From assembly GCA_019308525.1 (NCBI GenBank), contig JAFDIC010000184.1:1-7612 (forward strand): DNA of 7,612 bases, read 5' to 3'. Within the stretch, counting starts at the first letter, position 1. Each line of letters opens with the position of its first letter. The DNA comes from Deltaproteobacteria bacterium (GTDB lineage: Bacteria; Desulfobacterota; DSM-4660; Desulfatiglandales; HGW-15). Shown here piece by piece: positions 5,734 to 7,612 of the stretch. The notes under the pieces are model-generated. The model saw nothing but the letters and a program-made list of their open reading frames with translations. It had not been told where the DNA came from and did not search any database. The position numbers and the translations under genes were made by a program.

Positions 5734-5973
5734 ATGAGAAGGGTTGAGTATGATATTACTTTGTATCCGGCTTCAGAGCTAAGAAACGTGGTCTATTTTT
5801 GCACGAGCCGGGGTGAGTGCGAGCGAGACATATCCCTTGCAAGCCATCTGGAACGCCTGAAGGGCTTAATGAACCAGAAGGGTGCAGAGGGTTGGGACCT
5901 GATTCAGCTCTTGGTCGGAGAGGAGGGAATCGTCGGCCTGTGGAAACGGGCCGTTGATCTGGATTCAAAATAG
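5734..5973 (+). CDS. Small DUF4177-like protein of unknown function
   Basis: The product has 79 residues and no membrane segment or signal peptide. It begins with a strand-forming segment (VEYDITLYPAS), contains a helix (LERLKGLMNQKG) and ends with EGWDLIQLL followed by GLWKRA. This order, a starting strand, a helix, then GW(D/E)L and a closing KR, is that of DUF4177-type small proteins, whose function is unknown. Two cysteines (C23, C29) lie in the loop after the first strands (YFCTSRGEC), a possible metal or redox pair. GGGAG lies seven bases before the ATG. It is the last gene before cooS and probably closes the stress operon. Confidence 0.7.
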   Translation: MRRVEYDITLYPASELRNVVYFCTSRGECERDISLASHLERLKGLMNQKGAEGWDLIQLLVGEEGIVGLWKRAVDLDSK

Positions 5974-6031
5974 GAATAGTTACTAGTATTGTGGCTATGA
6001 GCATATCATTCTAGGTCATGGAGAAAATTTG

Positions 6032-7612
6032 ATGGAAAAGAAGGAAGCCAAGAAAGGTTTGAACATAAGAGACGTTACCCTTTGTGAGGCGACGGCGCAG
6101 ATGCTGGAGAAGGCCGAACGGGACGGCGTGGAGACAGCCTTTCACCGTGCCGCGGCAATGAAAGCCTGTCCCATAGGGGCGGATTCCGCCTGCTGCAAAC
6201 ATTGCGCCATGGGACCGTGCAGGCTGGTCTCAAAGGATCCCTATGGGAAGGTGGGAGTCTGCGGCGCCACCATTGACACGATAATGTCGAGGAATTTCGG
6301 TCGAATGGTGGCATGCGGCAGCGCGGCCCATACGGACCACGGCATGAGCATGCTGGACCTGTTTCGCGAGGTGATCAACGGGAACATAAAGGACTACAGT
6401 ATCAAGGATCCGATCAAACTGGAAGAGGTGGCTCAGGAGCTGGGCATAGAAACCGAAGGTCGCGAGATCAAGGACATCGCCATGGACCTCTACGAGGAAC
6501 TGGAGCGGACCTACACACAGGTGGAAGGAGAGATCCCCTTTGCCAAGAGGGTCCCTGAGAAGACTCTTGAAACCTGGCGCAGGCATGGTGTTGTTCCCAG
6601 GGGAGCCATGCGGGAGATCATGGAGCTCATGCACAGGACCCACATGGGCGTTGACCAGGACTGCGAGAATATCATTCACCAGTGCAGCAGGACCGCCCTG
6701 GCCGATGGTTGGGGAGGGTCCATGGTGGCCACGGAGATATCTGACATTCTCTTCGGGACCCCTACACCCGTGAGGACCGAGGTGAACATGGGCTGTCTCA
6801 AGGAGGACCAGGTGAATATCATTATCCACGGCCACGAACCCAATCTCTTCGAGTCCATGCTGGACTCGGTGAATGACCCAAGCTTGACCCAGGCCGCACA
6901 GGAAGCAGGGGCCAAGGGCATAAACCTGGTGGGCATGTGCTGTTCAGGCCTTGAGACCCTCTCGCGCCATGGGATACCCCACGCGGGTAATTTCATGTCC
7001 ACGGAATCCATAATGGTCACAGGCGCAGTGGACTCCATGGCGGTTGATGTACAGTGCATCAAGCAGGGGCTTGCCAAGGTGGCGGATTGCTACGGGACCA
7101 AGCTTTTTACAACCAATCCCAGGTGCCACATCGAGGGTGTTGAGCACATCGAGTTCAACGAACACAAGCCGAGGGAATGCACGGACTCGATCGTAGAGAA
7201 CGCCATTGTGCGGTTCAAGAACAGAAAAATGCCCATAGAGATCCCCAACATCAAGAGCCTGGGGGTTCACGGGTTTTCCCACGAATATATCAATTACATG
7301 CTGGGAGGGACCTTCAGGGCCTCCTATACCCCCTTGAATGACAATATAATAAACGGTAGAATCCGTGGCGTTGCGGGCGTCGTGGGGTGCACCAACCCTA
7401 GGGTCAAGCAGGACTGGGTCCACGTGGAGCTGGTAAAGGAGTTGATAAGGAATGACGTGCTCATAGTGCAGACCGGTTGTTCCCAGATAGCAATCGCAAA
7501 GGCCGGGTTATATACGCCGGAAGCGGCCCATCTGGCTGGACCGGGCTTGAAGGAAGTGTGCGAGGCGGTTGGAATGCCTCCTGTCCTGGGATGCGGCGCC
7601 TGTGTGGACAAC
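6032..7612 (+). CDS. cooS: Anaerobic Ni-Fe carbon monoxide dehydrogenase catalytic subunit, 3' end outside window
   Basis: CooS interconverts carbon monoxide and carbon dioxide at a nickel-iron-sulfur C-cluster. The frame begins at ATG 6032, seven bases after GGAGA, and stays open for 527 codons to the right edge; only the C-terminal part is lost. C46 and C54 match the D-cluster (CX7C), and C55, C58, C63 and C77 match the B-cluster; these spacings equal those of Carboxydothermus CooS-II. C-cluster ligands are seen at H268 (HGHEP), C304, C342, C453, C483 and C524. The proton-transfer histidine corresponds to H100 in SAAHTDHG. The motif at the last ligand reads LGCGACVDN instead of the common HMGSCVDN, so this is not the best-studied subgroup. 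No maturation gene (cooC) or acetyl-CoA synthase gene is visible, so energy versus carbon-fixation roles cannot be separated. Confidence 0.95.
   Translation, partial: MEKKEAKKGLNIRDVTLCEATAQMLEKAERDGVETAFHRAAAMKACPIGADSACCKHCAMGPCRLVSKDPYGKVGVCGATIDTIMSRNFGRMVACGSAAHTDHGMSMLDLFREVINGNIKDYSIKDPIKLEEVAQELGIETEGREIKDIAMDLYEELERTYTQVEGEIPFAKRVPEKTLETWRRHGVVPRGAMREIMELMHRTHMGVDQDCENIIHQCSRTALADGWGGSMVATEISDILFGTPTPVRTEVNMGCLKEDQVNIIIHGHEPNLFESMLDSVNDPSLTQAAQEAGAKGINLVGMCCSGLETLSRHGIPHAGNFMSTESIMVTGAVDSMAVDVQCIKQGLAKVADCYGTKLFTTNPRCHIEGVEHIEFNEHKPRECTDSIVENAIVRFKNRKMPIEIPNIKSLGVHGFSHEYINYMLGGTFRASYTPLNDNIINGRIRGVAGVVGCTNPRVKQDWVHVELVKELIRNDVLIVQTGCSQIAIAKAGLYTPEAAHLAGPGLKEVCEAVGMPPVLGCGACVDN

Noticed and set aside
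6230..6835. Long minus-strand frame inside cooS
   Set aside because: The plus-strand CooS match is continuous here with all cluster ligands in place; the antisense translation is not protein-like in any family I know.
1..7612. tRNA, rRNA, CRISPR arrays, insertion sequences, integrase attachment sites
   Set aside because: None was seen: no regularly spaced repeats, transposase-like frames or terminal inverted repeats, and no tRNA-like fold was noticed by eye.

Overview
The window looks like a chromosomal segment from a strictly anaerobic bacterium, most likely a sulfate-reducing or syntrophic member of the Desulfobacterota. The reasons are the clustering of rubrerythrin, rubredoxin, a two-iron-centre desulfoferrodoxin and a PerR-type regulator, followed by an anaerobic nickel carbon monoxide dehydrogenase. 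This assignment rests on gene content and is an inference.

Left part, minus strand (1-1872). Three genes read leftwards. The first in reading order is a 72-codon remnant of a thioredoxin-domain (DUF255/YyaL-type) protein, in which the N-terminal start of the protein is joined in frame to its extreme C-terminus. Next comes an exported, membrane-anchored TPM-domain protein with a glycine-rich tail. Last is a nucleotidyltransferase-fold protein that runs off the left edge. A 266-base divergent region (1873-2138) separates this block from the right part.

Middle part, plus strand (2139-5973). This is an oxygen and iron stress locus. Rubrerythrin (peroxide reduction) and rubredoxin (electron carrier) come first. 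A Fur/PerR-family regulator follows; its strong sigma70-type promoter carries a perfect 19-bp palindrome over the -10 box, which predicts autoregulation. A tight run then follows: class I desulfoferrodoxin (superoxide reductase), ferritin, a rubredoxin-like mini-protein, a second zinc-ribbon mini-protein, a stand-alone flavodoxin domain resembling that of flavodiiron proteins, a third zinc-ribbon mini-protein and a small DUF4177-like protein. The sequence suggests a pathway in which superoxide is reduced to peroxide by desulfoferrodoxin, peroxide is reduced to water by rubrerythrin, ferritin stores free iron, and rubredoxin, the flavodoxin and possibly the cysteine-rich mini-proteins carry electrons.

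Right part, plus strand (6032-7612). The first 527 codons of a Ni-Fe carbon monoxide dehydrogenase (CooS) follow; the gene runs off the right edge. All cysteines for the B and D clusters and all visible C-cluster ligands are present.

The best candidates for something little described are the set of conserved-looking cysteine-rich mini-proteins interleaved with a solo flavodoxin in a superoxide-reductase operon, and the in-frame collapsed DUF255 remnant. No RNA genes, CRISPR arrays, insertion sequences or convincing rho-independent terminators were seen.
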